Assembly: GCA_023055355.1 (NCBI GenBank)
Contig: JALJCS010000004.1
Coordinates: forward strand, 25,908,244 to 25,972,243
Length of the DNA stretch: 64,000 bases
DNA from: Agelaius tricolor
Taxonomy: Eukaryota; Chordata; Aves; Passeriformes; Icteridae
Direction of reading: 5' to 3'
Shown: positions 25,601 to 40,023 of the stretch, in pieces
Position numbering within the stretch: the stretch's first letter is position 1
Layout: each line of letters starts with the position of its first letter
Notes under the pieces: generated by a model
Told to the model about the DNA's origin: nothing
Seen by the model: the letters and a program-made list of their open reading frames with translations, nothing else
Database searches by the model: none
Made by a program: the position numbers and the translations under genes

Positions 25601-26373
25601 CTTGTCCAATATTACAAGCACTACATTTGGCAACTTAAAAATTATTTTATCAGCTTGGCACTCACTAGATTTTTCTACAAATTTCTACACATGATTTTTC
25701 AACAAATCATTTCTTGTCCTAGGAACTCTATAATCCTTTCATCATAACCAGTCTGAAGAAGTCAATTTGCAAGATCTTTACTTCCCACGTTAAGAGATCT
25801 GAATTAGGCTCTTTCAAAAGAGTTTCCATCACCACAACAATCCAAAAATTGCTAGTGCGGGGAAAAAAGGGCATTTCTGGGTGAGGTGTTAATTAGATAG
25901 TTATTGAATGATAGCAATGAATGTACTTCAATAATGCAAAAGAACACATCATTCTAAGAGTACATTTATCATGCAAACAAAAAGAATCCACTACCTAGAT
26001 ATGTATATAAGCAGCTGTTGAATTAGGATTTGCCATGTTTATGGCTCATTTCTTGGAGAAATTTAAAAAACACAAGCCAATTTCCACCAGGAAACAAGAA
26101 AAAGTATGATTTAAATAAAAAAGATCTGCACTATGTATTCAGTTATTTTCTTTTCTGCTTTATCATAAACTATGAAAATAACTTTTTAATATAGTAGAAG
26201 CAATAATAATACCCCTCATAGAATAGAGACCTTTGGAGGCTAGGGCACAATTTATTTGGAACTACATGTTCTTTCATACCAACAAAGATTAAGTCTACTG
26301 CAACAAGATTATATGTAAGTAAATTAAAAATCAAGCAAAAAATTGTGGTAATATTTTTAAGCTTTTATTTTTT

Positions 26374-26390
26374 CACACACACACACACAC

Positions 26391-26437
<47 letters not shown>
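26374..26437. repeat. (CA)n(TA)n microsatellite
   Basis: About nine CA units pass into a long run of TA with a single CA interruption, ending near 26437. It lies within 250 bp of CNTLN exon D and is likely to be length-polymorphic. Confidence 0.95.
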
Positions 26438-26440
<3 letters not shown>

Positions 26441-26687
26441 TCTCAAAGTACAGCATCCTTTATTTTTTAATGATTACATTTTAAGATGACTATTTGAAGT
26501 CAGATTCCTGCTTTGCAGCATCAATTTTTAAAAAGCTGTGGGTCTTAAGTGATAGAATGTAAATGAATGCAAGTCCCCACTGGTAGATTTGAATATATAA
26601 CTTGCTATTTAAAGGAAATAACTTGCAGTGAAATGTCTGGAGAAGTTAATTCTCAAATAACATCCAGGAGTCCGTTCCACTTTGTAC

Positions 26688-26867
26688 CTTTATTCTGGTA
26701 TCATTGCCAGATTTTTCTTTTTTCCATTGTGCTTCCTGCTTCCTCAGTTTCTCCAGGTCACTTAGCAGGTCGGCACAGCGTATATTTAATCCCTTGTTTT
26801 CCTCCTCCAGGTTTTTTATAACCAGTCTGTTTTGCTCTTTCTTCTTCTGTGCACACTCCTCAGTGTC
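26688..26867 (-). CDS. CNTLN: CNTLN exon D
   Basis: A 180-nt minus-strand exon of exactly 60 codons, phase 0 at both ends, with acceptor ctgttctacag and donor ATAAAG|GTACAA. It is the longest recognised coding exon here and the clearest match: it starts DTEECAQKKKEQNRL, continues VIKNLEEENKGL, then CADLLSDLEKLRKQEA, and ends SGNDTRIK. Human centlein carries EQNRLVIKNLEEENK and DLLNDLEKLRKQEA in the same order. The exon is entirely coiled coil. A CA/TA microsatellite lies about 250 bp beyond its donor side (26374-26437), in the following intron. Confidence 0.95.
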
Positions 26868-27449
26868 CTGTAGAACAGTACCACAAGGGCCGATAAACAA
26901 AAAAGTGAGAACTAATCAGCAAATATAAACTGTGCAGTTTTACCCTCACAGCAGCTTCTATATTTGATGGCCAAGGTCACCTGTGCACTTTTATTGGCCT
27001 CTTTCATGCAGGTGGAAGGGTCATATTTTTTAGCTAGATGACAGCTTTGATGAGTACACATTTGCAAAGAGCCCATTAATTGATCAAGCTGCCTTTGATG
27101 CTGTCCCCAGCTATTTTTGAGACCCACACAGACATATCCTCCCAGACCTCAGCTTTATCAATTAATAATGCCAGTCCCATCAGAATCTAATTACAAGAAG
27201 CCACATCTTCACACTTCTACTTTCTTTGCTCCATTTCCATCATTAACTATTTATCTGAAAGTTATAAAGCTTGGATTCTTGGCTTTAAAGCATCTTTCTC
27301 AGTTAGTATGTGAGAAAACAGTAAGGTATAGCAAGGCCTAAGGCAATTTTTTCTCCAAGCTTGTCACTTTCTGTGCCACAAAGGCTGACACTGCTTAAAG
27401 AACTACTTCAAAGCTACAGTCTTATAAAACTATGTACAAGTCAATATAC
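26868..27449 (-). other. CNTLN: CNTLN short intron between exons C and D
   Basis: A 582-bp intron bounded by matching minus-strand GT and AG sites, phase 0. No repeat or regulatory element was recognised inside. Confidence 0.85.
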
Positions 27450-27584
27450 CTTAAGTTCTTGGCTTTTATCTTTAAATTTCCGGTTCAAGTTACCAAATTC
27501 ATTCTTCAAACGGGCATTTTCCTCATCCACAGCACTTTTTCTCTGCATTAAGCTGTTTATCTCCTGCTGCTGTCCTGTGAGCCT
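27450..27584 (-). CDS. CNTLN: CNTLN exon C
   Basis: A 135-nt minus-strand exon of exactly 45 codons, phase 0 at both ends, with a strong T-rich acceptor tract ending aatag and donor CTTAAG|GTATAT. The peptide starts RLTGQQQEINSLMQ, has the well-conserved core AVDEENARLKNEF, and ends FKDKSQELK. Human centlein has AVDEENAFLRKEF and FKDKSQEIK at the corresponding place. The residue pattern is a continuous charged coiled coil with no transmembrane or signal segment. It is separated from the next exon by an intron of only 582 bp, the shortest in the window. Confidence 0.92.
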
Positions 27585-30500
27585 CTATTAAAAAAAAAAA
27601 CCAAAACCTGTTCATAGACAAAAAGCAAGTGCAAAAGAGCATGCATGCTCTGTGTTTTAGGCCTACGAAATGTAACTAACTATCTGACATAAGCAGTTTT
27701 TACAGCATTATTTTAATTCCATTAGCACTTTAATCAGACTCAAGGCTGAATGACCATAAGACACAGTAATGCAAATGACGAACCAAATACCCTGCTGCTA
27801 TTGAAGAAGCCTATAAATGCAGAACTGAACAGAAATTACTCAGAGAAGCTTATTCAAAAACAGTCATTTACAGAAGTTGTACCTGCGTTAATGGATTAAG
27901 AATGGATTAGAATACTCTTTAACTTGCACTCATAGCACACCAAAAAACAAGCCAGAGCTGAATTCAAAATTCTGCAGAATTTCCAGAATTTGTCATAGTA
28001 AACAGAAATTACTGTTGAGTGAGGCTACCAAAATGATTACGCTACAAAATACTTTAAAAGATAATTAAGTCTGGCTGAATTTGCAGCTCAAGGAAAATAA
28101 CACAACATTACTCACCACATACTATGGGTTAGTTCACTCGTATATAGAAAAATCTCACTGCCATAAAACAAGAACTTCAAGTTTCTGCAATAATTTCATT
28201 TGATTCTCATGACACTTGCATTAAACACCCTCATTCTTCAATGCCTATTAGAACTCTGTGTTTTTCTCCACATTCTCTGCTTTAATTCCACATTCTGTTT
28301 TGTCCCATCTCTTTCTAAATCAAAAGGGCTTTAATCTATAATATTTTCCTAGCAGTGACACCATAACTGTGGTACGAAACTGATAAAACTTTCATGTCGG
28401 AGCTGAAGTTTAACTGCTTTGCTTTTAATTCATTAGCTAAAATGAAGTGTGTACAGAAACATAAAAAATCATCAACAAGACAAAAATCCTCTAGATTATT
28501 CTTCAATACATCTGATGATATATGTGAGTTTTCAGTGTCTAAAGCTTACATCTGGTTCATAAGGACGTCAGACATAAAAAAAGAATGAAAATATGCTGAG
28601 CAAAAACATGCAAAACAGTACATTTGAAGTTGCATTTTACTATTCAAAAGACAAAACATTTGCTCTTTGGATATATTATTACACTTACAGTAATAAACTG
28701 GTGCTGGCAGAAATGATTTAGCTGAATCTTTAAAAAGGTATGTATCCACATTACTAAGGAAAGCATCAGTCATTTTGTTTGTTACTCTCCCACTCCCCAG
28801 GTCCTCATGGAATTGGAGGAAGCAGCTCCTTTGAGTCTTCCTTCTAGCTCATTACTATTTACTTAACATTTATCAAAACAAAAGTCTGTACTTGGAGACA
28901 CCCTTAAAACATCATTAAAAATCTCACCTATCTGAAAGACACTCTTGGCTCTGAGCTAAAAATTCACACGCACACATTTTTTATAAAAGCTCCAGCTCTT
29001 TAATACATCTAATTTCTGAGTACACAGGTACATCACACTAATACTTAGTTTCATTATGCACTGAGCAGAAACTGGTAAGCATATGTGTATTTGTGAAGTG
29101 AAATCAGAGATATTTTGGGTTCTGTCTTAAATGGGATGTTTTCCAGCAATTTGGAGAATGAATGGAGAAAGGATGGTACAAAAGTGCAACTAGCTATTTC
29201 AAATGTTTGTTCTGTACTGCTCAAATTAAGTTTCGAACTGAAATAAACTACTTACTGTGAATATTCAGAATAGTCAGACAGATTATCCTGAATCAGACTT
29301 GCACACTAATTACTTATCTCCACAACTGAACAGTAATTTAACACTTGAAACCCACCAAAAAGCAAATATACCACAGGAATCATTAAGCAAACTCACCTGA
29401 GTAGTCTACAAAGTCATCTACTGCAGCACTAGTGAAACACTGTCTAGGTGAGTTACACTTGCATGGAAAAAAAAATCCTGTTATGTGTCAAAGCATTTTT
29501 CTGGGTTACCACTTTGCGTGCTTTTATCTTTTCCTCTAAATGAATTGAACTTTTACTCTCCTATCTGCTTATTTCACAGGCTTATAAAGAAGGGGGAAAA
29601 AAACAAGTATCACTCAGGAGCCATTACTGGGTAGAAATAAGGATTACATAAAGGAATTTCTGAGATATAGACAATTAAGTAAATTATCATCTGCCCTTTC
29701 CTATGCAGCTCTTTTCCTACATTGCTTCCCCAACCTGTTCTCATCTAACAGGAGAGTAAAGATTGATTTCTTAGTGCAGAGAACACAGTGTTCCTAAAAG
29801 ATTACCCTATTCTAGTAGGCAAGTAAAACAGCAGAGGAAAAAAACACACCTGATCAACACACACGACAACCTCCTACTTGAGGTTATTTTGACAGATTTC
29901 ACTAGGTAAAAAACCCATCAGGAATTACTCTATTCCCATAGTTTCTACTGATTTTTGGCTAGATACTATAAAGACAGTCTGACACTACACAAGAACAATC
30001 TCAACTTACACTTTGAGTTGACTCAGTCATACTTGTTTGAATACAACAGGGCAAAAGCAATGTTTGACAGCTTGGTGGTCAAGAACCATAAAAAACATCA
30101 TGTAACTAAGGCATCTAAAGCACACTTCAACAAACTTTCAAGAAAGAAAACTATTCTACAGTGAATTTGCTACAATAAAAACCAAAAGGAACTGCTTTTA
30201 CCCTTCTTTGATTCTGGGAAGAACCAAAGAGTATCCCCTGTATACTGCTGGATCCCAGAGTGCTCCAGGCAACAGTACATAGAAAGAAACGCTGTGACCT
30301 GGTGAAGCAGACATTTTGATGTCTCAGAGGACTGTCATTCCCGAATTAATTTTCATCCTTTCCCATGGCATCTCTTTACCTACAGCACAATAAAAATTTT
30401 TTTGTTCCATAATACGTTGTTTACTGTCAAATACTATTTCTTTTTTAAATATCTTCATAGCAATCTGAAGAGAAAGCAAAATCACATACCAAGTCAAACT

Positions 30501-33500
30501 GAAAAAATCTGCTATGAAGACAACAGATCAAAACCAAAAGATGACAATAGCTCTTTCTTGTCTTAGCGCTGAACACTTCAATTTTTTCATGGCAGTAGGA
30601 TGTTAAAATTATCTGTCCATACTTCGTTTAATTTAAAATAATTTTTACCCATTGTGAGTTTAGACAATACAGTATTGTATGGAGACAGTGAAAGTGGTAA
30701 CAAAAGCAACTCCTCAATGTCTGATTCCCAAAAAAAAAAGTGAGTTAGGATACAACTACCAGAACTTACATACTGTTTGATATTACAGATATCATCACTG
30801 AAATTCCAGTCTTTAGTGACATATTTTTTAGTCTGCTAAATAAAAAGCAAGTAAAGAGAACTATGTAACAAAAGCTGCACATATTATTATTGCCTTAAGG
30901 GCTTTCCAAATTTTCATATTTTGGGAGCCAAGGTAAAAAAAAAGGTGGAAAAACCAACCCCTAATTCTGCATTTTAAAATCAATCTAAATCAGTATTGCA
31001 TAGCTGCCTCTATACAGGCTTGTGAAATGTAAGTAAGAGTGGGTTTTATTTCACGTGAAGAAGTTAACTCAAACTGTAGTAAAAACAATCCAGGAAAAAC
31101 ACAAAAATGACATATCCTTCAATGTTGCTGCTAATACAGGAATGCAACAACACACTGGGTGCTGAAGCACTTCACGGGAAAATTCAAATCTATGCACGAC
31201 AATATTAGAGGAGTCCATCTAGGAATGCAACAAAGGGGCATTTGATTTCTACTATCAAAAAGGATCATGGTAACAAATAAATACTAAATTCTGTGCTTTC
31301 TTCATTGCACTCTTTATCAGAAGCTTTCACTGCACAGTAGTCCACTTCCAATACAACACAAGGAGAAAAAAGTTAAAATTAATATAAATGGATGAAAAAT
31401 TGAAGTACTGAAAGTACTGACATTATTTGAAGAAATCCTGACATCTTCTGCAGAAACTAAATTAATTTAGTAATTAAATTATTTTATTAAAAATTAAATG
31501 CGGAAATATCATTTCTTTAAAGTTCTTCACAGAATTGCTACTTCAACATTTTGCGACATATCTTCTCCCTTTCATAATTCCCTTTCCCTCACCAGATAGT
31601 TGAGGTTGACTTACCACACTTTCAACTTCTCCTCTCTTTCCAACTCCTATTTTCATTTCTAGCAGGAATTTAATGATAAATTTTCACCACTAAAAATGCT
31701 CCAGTAACATTTTATACCTTCTCTTAATTAAGCTTTCTTAAATTTTTCTCTATATTTTTTCAGCTTTATTAATCCTCATGGCTCTTGAACATCTATATGC
31801 ATGTTTAACAAAAAGCATTGCTAGTCATATTCTCATACAGTCCCCCAAAATAAAGGGAAAAAAAAGGAAAAAACAAAACTAACAAAATAAATTCACTTTC
31901 TTTCATCTCGTGACTTCTAGATTATACATATCTAGAGCTAATCTAGATTAGATTCTTATATTATTTTCAGACATAGGACAAACAGAAGTTTAAGGCAAAT
32001 AGTTCACAAAAAGGCAACCATATGCCATGAGGGTCACCAGCTACATTCTGCAGTCTGCACAATGTCCTTTTGGAGTCTGAATGACAACAGCTAGTTATGA
32101 TATAAAATATGAGTTATTTTTAAATCCATACCTCTCTAAAAGTAAAACACCAACAGTGCTACCTGATTCGACTGTAGATAGACGCTAGAGCATACCTGTA
32201 TTCACAGCTAAATATTCAACTTAGAACTTGACTCTTAACAAGGATGAAAAAAAAACAAAGAAAAATAGCAACTGACATATAATGCATTTAAATGTAACAC
32301 ATGTATTTTGAGTGCATATTCCAATTTTAATTCTTATTACTTTTCATTCCTAACCTTCTGCCAGAACAATCTTCAACTAAAAAAGCAACCACAAACAGAG
32401 TTATTGAAGTGGGGGAGCTCAGTTGATTTTCATACCACCAAAGACTGTTTTCCCTTGTCCAATCCCATGCTATCCAGGATTCCCTGAGATAAACCAATTA
32501 AAAAAATGGTTTCTGAGAAAAAGAAGTATTTACCTGCAAGCAGGTATCTAGAAATCCATTCCCAAAATGAATGACAAATTCTGAACGTCAATTTCTATCA
32601 ATATTAGACATGAAATACATGATAAAACATGATAACTTAGAGATGAATAGAAGGAAAAACATTCTTATAAGCTGTCTATTAAAATGTGCTTTCATTCCAT
32701 ATATTTGCCGTTGGAAAAGGACAGGTCTGCTTTGCAGACAGTAGAAAAGAAAACCAAGATTCTTTAAAGCATTTATAAGAGGATCAAATAAAATGGTTCT
32801 ACAGAGAAGCAAACCAGAAATATGAGCAGGTGACTTCATCCTTCAGGTGGTGAATATGTACTTACTTCTCTACTATTAGTCAGCATTGCACCTGAATTCT
32901 CACCTGACCCATAGATTAAGGAAGGGTAAAACAGCATAATCTATTATAAACACCATGTTCCCTATTGCCCTCTTCGGACTTCTCTAGTATGATTAATTTG
33001 GTATCTTCAACAAAGTTTGCTATCCTAATCGAAACACCTGATAGGATTTTTCAATACCTGAACACGTGGTGGAAACAAACTGTGGCTGTATGCAACTCTA
33101 GCACCACACTTTCACTAGCAGCAATGGAACCATCTCTTACCAGCAACCTATTGAGTAGGTCACAGCATGGAGAAAACTATTTTTCTGATGTGCACCACCT
33201 CCTTTCCACTCATGCTGGTCCTTACAACTCTGCTGCAGCATGCTCCTTCTCTCATTCACTAAAACAAAACTTTACTAGTATTTTCCTCAATATCTTACGA
33301 TCCTTTGTATCCCTTTTGCTCAGTTCCTTCTGTTGTACAGGTAGAGAGCAAGCAAGCGCTGACAGCAGCTGCATTTTTGCACCAACAGGGGAGCCAAACA
33401 CTGTTTCCGGCACATGTAGTTTTCTACAATAGGTTTTCTATCTCTGAAACAAGGAATACAGAAGCTCCTTGCTCAGAGAAAGAGAAATATTTAGAGGCAG

Positions 33501-36500
33501 TTTTTTGCAAAAACACACCTCTAATTTGTAAATGAGACAGCATTTGGTCAAAATGGAAAATCTGCAGCTCCATAATAAATTCAGTATCAGTACCAAGCAG
33601 TATAGCATATATTGCAGTAATGTGTCTGCTGCACTTAGAAATTGACTGTCAATTTTACTCTACTGAGCTCTCAGGAAAACTGTAGTAAATACTGACAATA
33701 TAATTTAACAGTCTTGCCACAGCTAGTGAGGAGAGATCAGATTTTCTATACAACCCATAATACGGTGCTGTATAGCAACACCACCTAAGAAATGTAGTCT
33801 CTGCTCTTTCTTCTTAGCAGCTCTACTTTGAAACAGCAGCAGCACAGCCTTCTAGGTCAGAAAACAGAAAATCCAAATTATCTTTCTATCCTCTATTCTC
33901 TCTACTAATTTCAAATCAAAACCAATATCTTGCTAAGTGAGCTTTTCTCTTATCTTCATTGAAGAGCACAGTCTTGACAGAACCAGGCTTAGACTTTTTT
34001 TTCTCTGCTTTCCTCTCCAGCAAGACATATACAAGGTCCTCAAAGTGAGTTAGCTCTCTAGAAGAGTGCATGACGATCTGAGATCTGCAGGAATCAATAC
34101 CTACCAGCATCCTTGCCTGACACAGCAGTACTTCATTACACTCCTATACATCAATGCTGCCAGATCAGGTGTAGTAAATAAAGAACAGCTGTTGCTGTGA
34201 TCACCTGTTCTGACAAGCTCCTTCCAAAGTGTTGTCAGCAGATTCATAAGGCCAGAACCTAGTCCCACAGGGCACTGCCTGCTTCTTTCTGCTACTTGAT
34301 CTTTGAAGTATAACCATTTTCTTGACTTTCAGGAAATCTGCCTGTATTCAGTAAGAAGCCACAATATATGGGAACTTCCTCACCAAATGTCCTTAATCAG
34401 GGAACAAAATCCAACCATCTTAAAACCATACTGACTTTAGAAGAAAAAAAAAAGTGTCACTACAATGACCAACTAATTTACTAAAAACAGTAAAGAAGTT
34501 AATATCTTACACAGTAAAAGCAGATTCCATTGGCTATAGAAACCATTTTTAGCTCAGACAAAAGGCTACTCTGCTTTGATGATAACTATTCTGGGCTGAG
34601 AAAGAAAACTCCCAGCTAGACACTAGCTGACAAGAGGATGAATGAGAATGAACATAAACTCCCTCTTCTTTCCAGGTTTGACTACTGAGCTCTGCTCAAT
34701 ATTCAAGAAATCAAATGTTTCAAACTAGTGTACTGGGCAGAGGACAAGAGACATCACATTTCTTTAGTTATTTTTCATTTTTCTGTCTAATCCAAGTGCA
34801 GGTACCATCTCTGTAGAAACACCACTAAAAATATGAAGGCTGAGTAATAAAGACCCAGAAGCTTTACCCAACTTCAGGAATGGGTATGTAAGGCATAGAT
34901 TTACAACACGCCTATACAGACATCCAATATAGCTTCTTTTCTGCAGAATTAAGTAAGAAAAAGTTAAGTTTAAAAACTATTTCCTCAAAATGGAGCAAGC
35001 TACCTCACAGAAGCACTTTTTCAAGTGGTAGAAAAAGCCTTCCTACTGGGAATTCATACAAAAATACTAATGAGCTATAAAGGTACACTGTAATTTAGAG
35101 CTTATTAATTTCTTCAGTCAAAAAAGCCCACAGGTATCAGCCATAGTCATCATACTACCCATCTCAGGCAGCATTCTATCAATAAACCAAAATCAGCAAT
35201 TTTCAACTGTCTGTATATTTTTCTTCCCATGTTTCTCACAGATATCAGCTCCTGAAAAAGGGTTCCTTCCCTTAATTTTATGAGAAAACTAACAAGAAGA
35301 CGTCAAACAGAAAGGCAAAAAGACATATGATAATTCACTGAGGCAGTTCAAAGGTGCTACATAAAACACAGGTTTCACCACTGAAGGCTGATCCCTTTTC
35401 CAATGCACAACCTCAGTCGCTTTTTTTTTTAAAGAAAAAAAAAATGTTAGCATCTCCTTCAACATGCTTTGTCTGCATTATATATAAATCTTATTCACTG
35501 GACCAACTTTTTGTGCAAAGAGTTTATAAAATTCATATAATCTCAACACTGCTGACTTTCATCGGAACTCCTTATTACCAAAATTATCCTCATGTCCCTC
35601 ATTACCCAAGAATAATCAAGCTTACATGCTACTGAAAATAAAGTATTTAGATGGTAATAATGTCTCTATACATTTGTTCTAATTTAATAAAAGTATTTTT
35701 ATTACAAAGAAAAATATAACCAGGCAAATGTACAAAAGTTAAGAAAAAATTATCAGTATTAATTAATGCTTGAAGGTAGAATTATGCTTCTTTCAATTGG
35801 ACCCATTAAAAAGGCTTTAATATAGATTTGCACAGCAAGCTGAAGATTTTCAAGAGCAGATAATGAGGCAAGCTAGTACTATTTTAACCCCTCTAGAGTA
35901 TAATCAGTTGATAAGGTTTTGAAACATTACAAGGTCTAGGACAAAAAGATTAGCTTTAGTTCCTCCAGATCAAAATTGAAAGCTAATTAATTAACAATGT
36001 TATAAGAAAAGGTTTACGGTTATTTTTACCTGTCTTTAATGTCATCTTCTAAAGAAAACAGGTTAAGATATTTTAATTTATCTATTGTGTGAATGGCAGA
36101 AGACTTTCCCTGCTCCAGCATTATCTGCTAAACTAATTGCTTGAATTTAAAAAATTCACACATTCCCCCAAAAACCTCACCTTACATTTAAGGGTGCAAA
36201 TAGCATTGGTGATCTATTTAAGATACACACAATTATTATAAATTAAATGCAACATGTTAAAAATGTTTCCAAATAAAAAAGACAATGAAAAAATTTTTTG
36301 CAGCAAAGTATCTATCAGTCTTCAGAAGAAGTAAAATCCTAAGAGAGCGTCCTAGCCACTTTTAAACATAGCAGTTAGAAATTCTTTTCACTGAAACAGA
36401 GAAGTAATGCATATATGTCAGGCATATATAACTGCTAAGAATAGAGTTTTGAGACGCTGCATAAAACAAAAATAACAGCAAAAAATCAGAATAGTATTCA

Positions 36501-38079
36501 AGACAATAATTGCAAAGGAATAAGATTTTTACCACACAGCATTTACAATAAATATATCTGTATGCCAGATGAGGCCAAGTTGTGACTATCAGGACCAAAA
36601 GTTACCACTACACTAATTAAATAAAAAAGCAAGAAGGGAAAAGTACAATGGAAAACTCAAATACAACACATTCTGTGCTGAATTTATGTGCAATAATAGA
36701 CAAGAATAATCTTAAGTGCTTTAACAAATTTATTTGTATGTTTGAATGGTACATCTTGAAATCTTCCACGCTAATTCATATTTTAAATGTTTAACACAAT
36801 ATGAAGTTATGGAATAAACTCATGAAAAGAAAAAGGTCTTATTCATGTATACAAAACTGAAGATTACAACACCATAATTTAGGAGCAGTGAAAACCTGAG
36901 GTTGTACTAAGTAAACAGAAGTTCAATGCATATACTGTACTGTCCAAAGATATTGGACAGAAGACTTGAAAAATTATGATTTAGACTTTTATCTGTAAAG
37001 CCACAAGTCCCATTTTCATAAGTATCTGAACACTTTTCTTCAGTGTTAGGTTATACAAATGTTATTAAAGACCATATTACTTCTGAATCATAGTTTCCAA
37101 ATTTACTATTTTACTTGATTTTCAGTAATATCCATTAAAATAGAAACTTCTCTAATACTTGAAATATCTCTTTATGAATTAAGCTTATTTAGCTTTCAGT
37201 ATGAGCTAACTACATGGATGTATCTCATCTAGGCTGTGGAGAATATGCTCTCATATTTACAGAAATTTATAAAGTCCTTTTAGGCATGTCATTCTAAGCA
37301 AGACTAATACAAGACAAGAAATACAATCTCATGTTCTTATACAGTTCTGTTGTTATTTCTAGAAGCAATAGAAGCTAACATATATGTAAAATGATGAGAC
37401 AGTCCATTGATTTTTCTTTTTTCCCTTACTCAGCATTGATTTATACAATCAGCTTTTTGGTGGCCACTCAGAAATTCCTAGACAACAAACCCTACAACAA
37501 ATTATCTTGTTGCAACTGGCATCTCTGTGCGATGCATGAAGGCAAAGAGAAAAACAGCAGAAGAAATGACTGGCTAATCTCAACTTCCTAGATGTAAAAA
37601 ATTAGTCGGCTAAACAGCCTTCAAGTCTTCCTGTCTGTACTTTACATATTACAGTTCATTACCATGACTGTCAAAATGCACATTTTCACACACAACCTAT
37701 TTGCATGTTAATTACCTAAATAGTATTGTTTCTTCCTTAGATGAACAAAGAAGGAGCACATTCAGTAATACAAAATAAATAAGAACACTACATTGTTTTT
37801 TAAGCCACCTCCATTCTTTGATACCAAATCACTAAAACTTCGCATTCAGGAAGCAATCCCTCTCTTGATTCAGTCCTACAGCATCCCAGCCAATGGATGA
37901 GGCAAGAAGGTCAGCATGACATCACCTCTGTACACTGCTTTCATACACAACACTGGCACCATCTGGTGTCCTTCACAACCTGCCCCCCCCCAAGTCAATG
38001 ATACTCTAAGGGAAGCTAATTGTAAGGGCTGCATTAGAGTTGTGATGATCATCAAAACAACTTCTGTTCTCCTCATCTG
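27585..38079 (-). other. CNTLN: CNTLN intron between exons B and C, main part
   Basis: Unique-looking AT-rich intron sequence over about 10.5 kb. It contains a 155-codon plus-strand open frame at 32965-33432 that I cannot assign (Ser-rich, no motif, no convincing splice context). No transposable element was recognised by eye, though old ones could be missed. Confidence 0.6.
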
Positions 38080-38870
38080 TTAGAATCACTGAGTCACAGA
38101 ATATCCTGATTTGGAACCAACCCACAAGGACCATGAAGTCCTACTCCTGGCCTTGTACAGGACAACCTCCAGAATCATGCCATGTGCCTGAGAGCATTAT
38201 CCAAATGCTCGTTGAACTCTGGCAAGCTTAGTGCAATGGTCATTTCCAAGCGGAGCCTTTTCCAGTGCCCAATCACCCTCAGGGTGAAGAAACCTTTCCT
38301 AATATCCAACTCAAACCTACCCTGACATCTCCAAGCCAACCCCTCAGGACCTGTCATTGGTGACCAGAGGGAAGAGAGCAGTGGTGCCTCACCTCTTCCC
38401 CTTATAAGGAAGTCTTAAATCCCAATGAGATCTCCCGTCAGTCTCCTCCTCCTATCAGGCTGAACCGAGTAACCTCAGTCACTCCTGTCTTCCCCTCAAG
38501 GCCCTTCACAACCGTCATTACTGTAGTACCCAAAAACTGCCCCCAGCACTGGAGGTGAGGCTGCCCCAGCTCAGAGCAGAGCAGGACAATCCCCTCCCTT
38601 GCCCAGCTGGCCATGCTGTGCCTGATGCACCCCAGGGCAGGGTTGGCCCTCCTGGCTGCCAGGGCACTGCTGACCCATGTTCAACTTTCTGTGAACAAGG
38701 ATGCCTGTACTTTCTGTGGGGCTACTCTCCAGCCTCTCATTCCCAAGTTTTTAGGGATATCCAGTTTTACCATCCTGTTGACAAACTCTTCTTTCCTGGC
38801 TGCCAGATTTCCATGGTTTTAATTACATTTACCGGCCTCTCTCCATTTCCACATGGATGATGTAAATTTA
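38080..38870 (-). mobile_element. CR1 LINE, 3' half
   Basis: The plus strand begins tcacagaatatcctgatttgg and continues with the reverse-complement CR1 body: ccagtgcccaatcaccctca, ggtgaagaaacctttcctaa, ctgaaccgagtaacctcagt. The minus-strand frame at 38175-38357 shows RFELDIRKGFFTLRVIGHWKR, the CR1 ORF2 C terminus. The GC-rich part at 38540-38720 belongs to the element; beyond about 38780 the identity is unsure. Confidence 0.85.
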
Positions 38871-39219
38871 TTACACCATAAATTTCAGATTTCTGATCAA
38901 TTAGAGTTTCAGCTCCTGAAACTGATCTGAAACCACGGAGAGCAACCTCATGGAGAATGCACATCACAGGTTCAGACACTGCCATAGTAGGGACCCTTCT
39001 TAAAAGCACAGCAGTGCATACATATTCCTATAAAGGTCTTCACAGGTATTTTGCCTTTCAGGTAAGGATAGGGCAGAAATCATACACTGCTGGCTTCTAA
39101 GCATGCTGTGTGTGTATGCACCAGATTACACATCACACCTACGGCCAGAGACACCACACTGAAACTTCCGCCATTGCTGTAATACAAATTAAAGTTTATT
39201 CAATAATAAACAGTATTTT

Positions 39220-39490
39220 CATTTTATTTACTGTATTATTTTACAGATATTTACATCTTTCATAGATCTACATATTATATGCAATGTAATACATTATATT
39301 ACATCTAATGTATTAAATATTGGATATAATTCTATAGTATATAAAGTATATGATATAGATTATATATGTGATACAGATAATCTACTATATATGCATTATA
39401 TAGTCTCTATAATAAACAATTATATAATAAAGTATGACATACCTTTTGTACTTCATATCATATATAACGTAGGTTTTCTATATATCTGTT
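39220..39490. repeat. AT-rich low-complexity tract
   Basis: Almost pure A and T with many TATA, TATAT and ATAATA words and no clean period. It lies about 450 bp on the downstream (3') side of CNTLN exon B's donor. Confidence 0.8.
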
Positions 39491-39938
39491 TAAATTTGAA
39501 TTGATTCAAAAATCAATAAAAGGAGACACTACCAGTTCAGTGGTGTTTCTTGTCAGGCAGAAGGTGCATCAGGTTTATTATTTTGTACTTGTCAGGATGG
39601 CAAATCTTACCACGATGTGCATGGGCATATTACAAACCAGAACACTCTTCTAGACTTAGATCCAAGTTTAGGTTAGACTATAGGGTAAGATGAGGCAATG
39701 AACTGACAAAATTCTTCAGAAAAAGTTTAATCTAAAATGTTATGAACTTTTCAGGTAACAGATCAACTGTTTGAACAACGCAGAAGAGTTTAAATAATAC
39801 TTCTTCAGAAATTTGTAATCTCTGAATCACAACTTTTTTCTTAAGAGACAATAGCAAACTATTTTCTCATTTTGACAAACATAAATGTGTTGTCAATGAC
39901 AAGTTTTCTTAACTGCTCTATTTAAACATAATACAAAC

Positions 39939-40023
39939 CTGTTCTAAAGATTCTATTTTGCTGTCTTTGGCTTGCAAAACCTCTAAAATGCTTCTGTCCT
40001 TGACTTCAGCTTTCTGTTTTTCT
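39939..40023 (-). CDS. CNTLN: CNTLN exon B
   Basis: An 85-nt minus-strand exon between acceptor tttgtttccag and donor GAACAG|GTTTGT. One leading base completes the Arg codon from the previous exon; 28 codons follow, starting EKQKAEVKDRSILEV and continuing LQAKDSKIESLEQ. The composition (Glu, Lys, Gln, heptad-like Leu and Ile) is that of a coiled coil. It matches the human centlein stretch containing VVEREKQK and KDSKIQ-like residues in the same order. The exon ends in phase 0. It sits between introns of about 12.0 kb (upstream) and 12.4 kb (downstream), so it would be missed by an ORF-length filter. Confidence 0.9.

Larger units (their letters stand above)
20322..26687 (-). other. CNTLN: CNTLN intron between exons D and E
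   Basis: About 6.4 kb. It holds AT-rich simple sequence at 20380-20480, two minus-strand CR1 pieces (22306-22955 and 24520-25600) that are collinear with one element, and the CA/TA microsatellite at 26374-26437. The 1.5 kb between the CR1 pieces is AT-rich and unrecognised. Confidence 0.75.
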
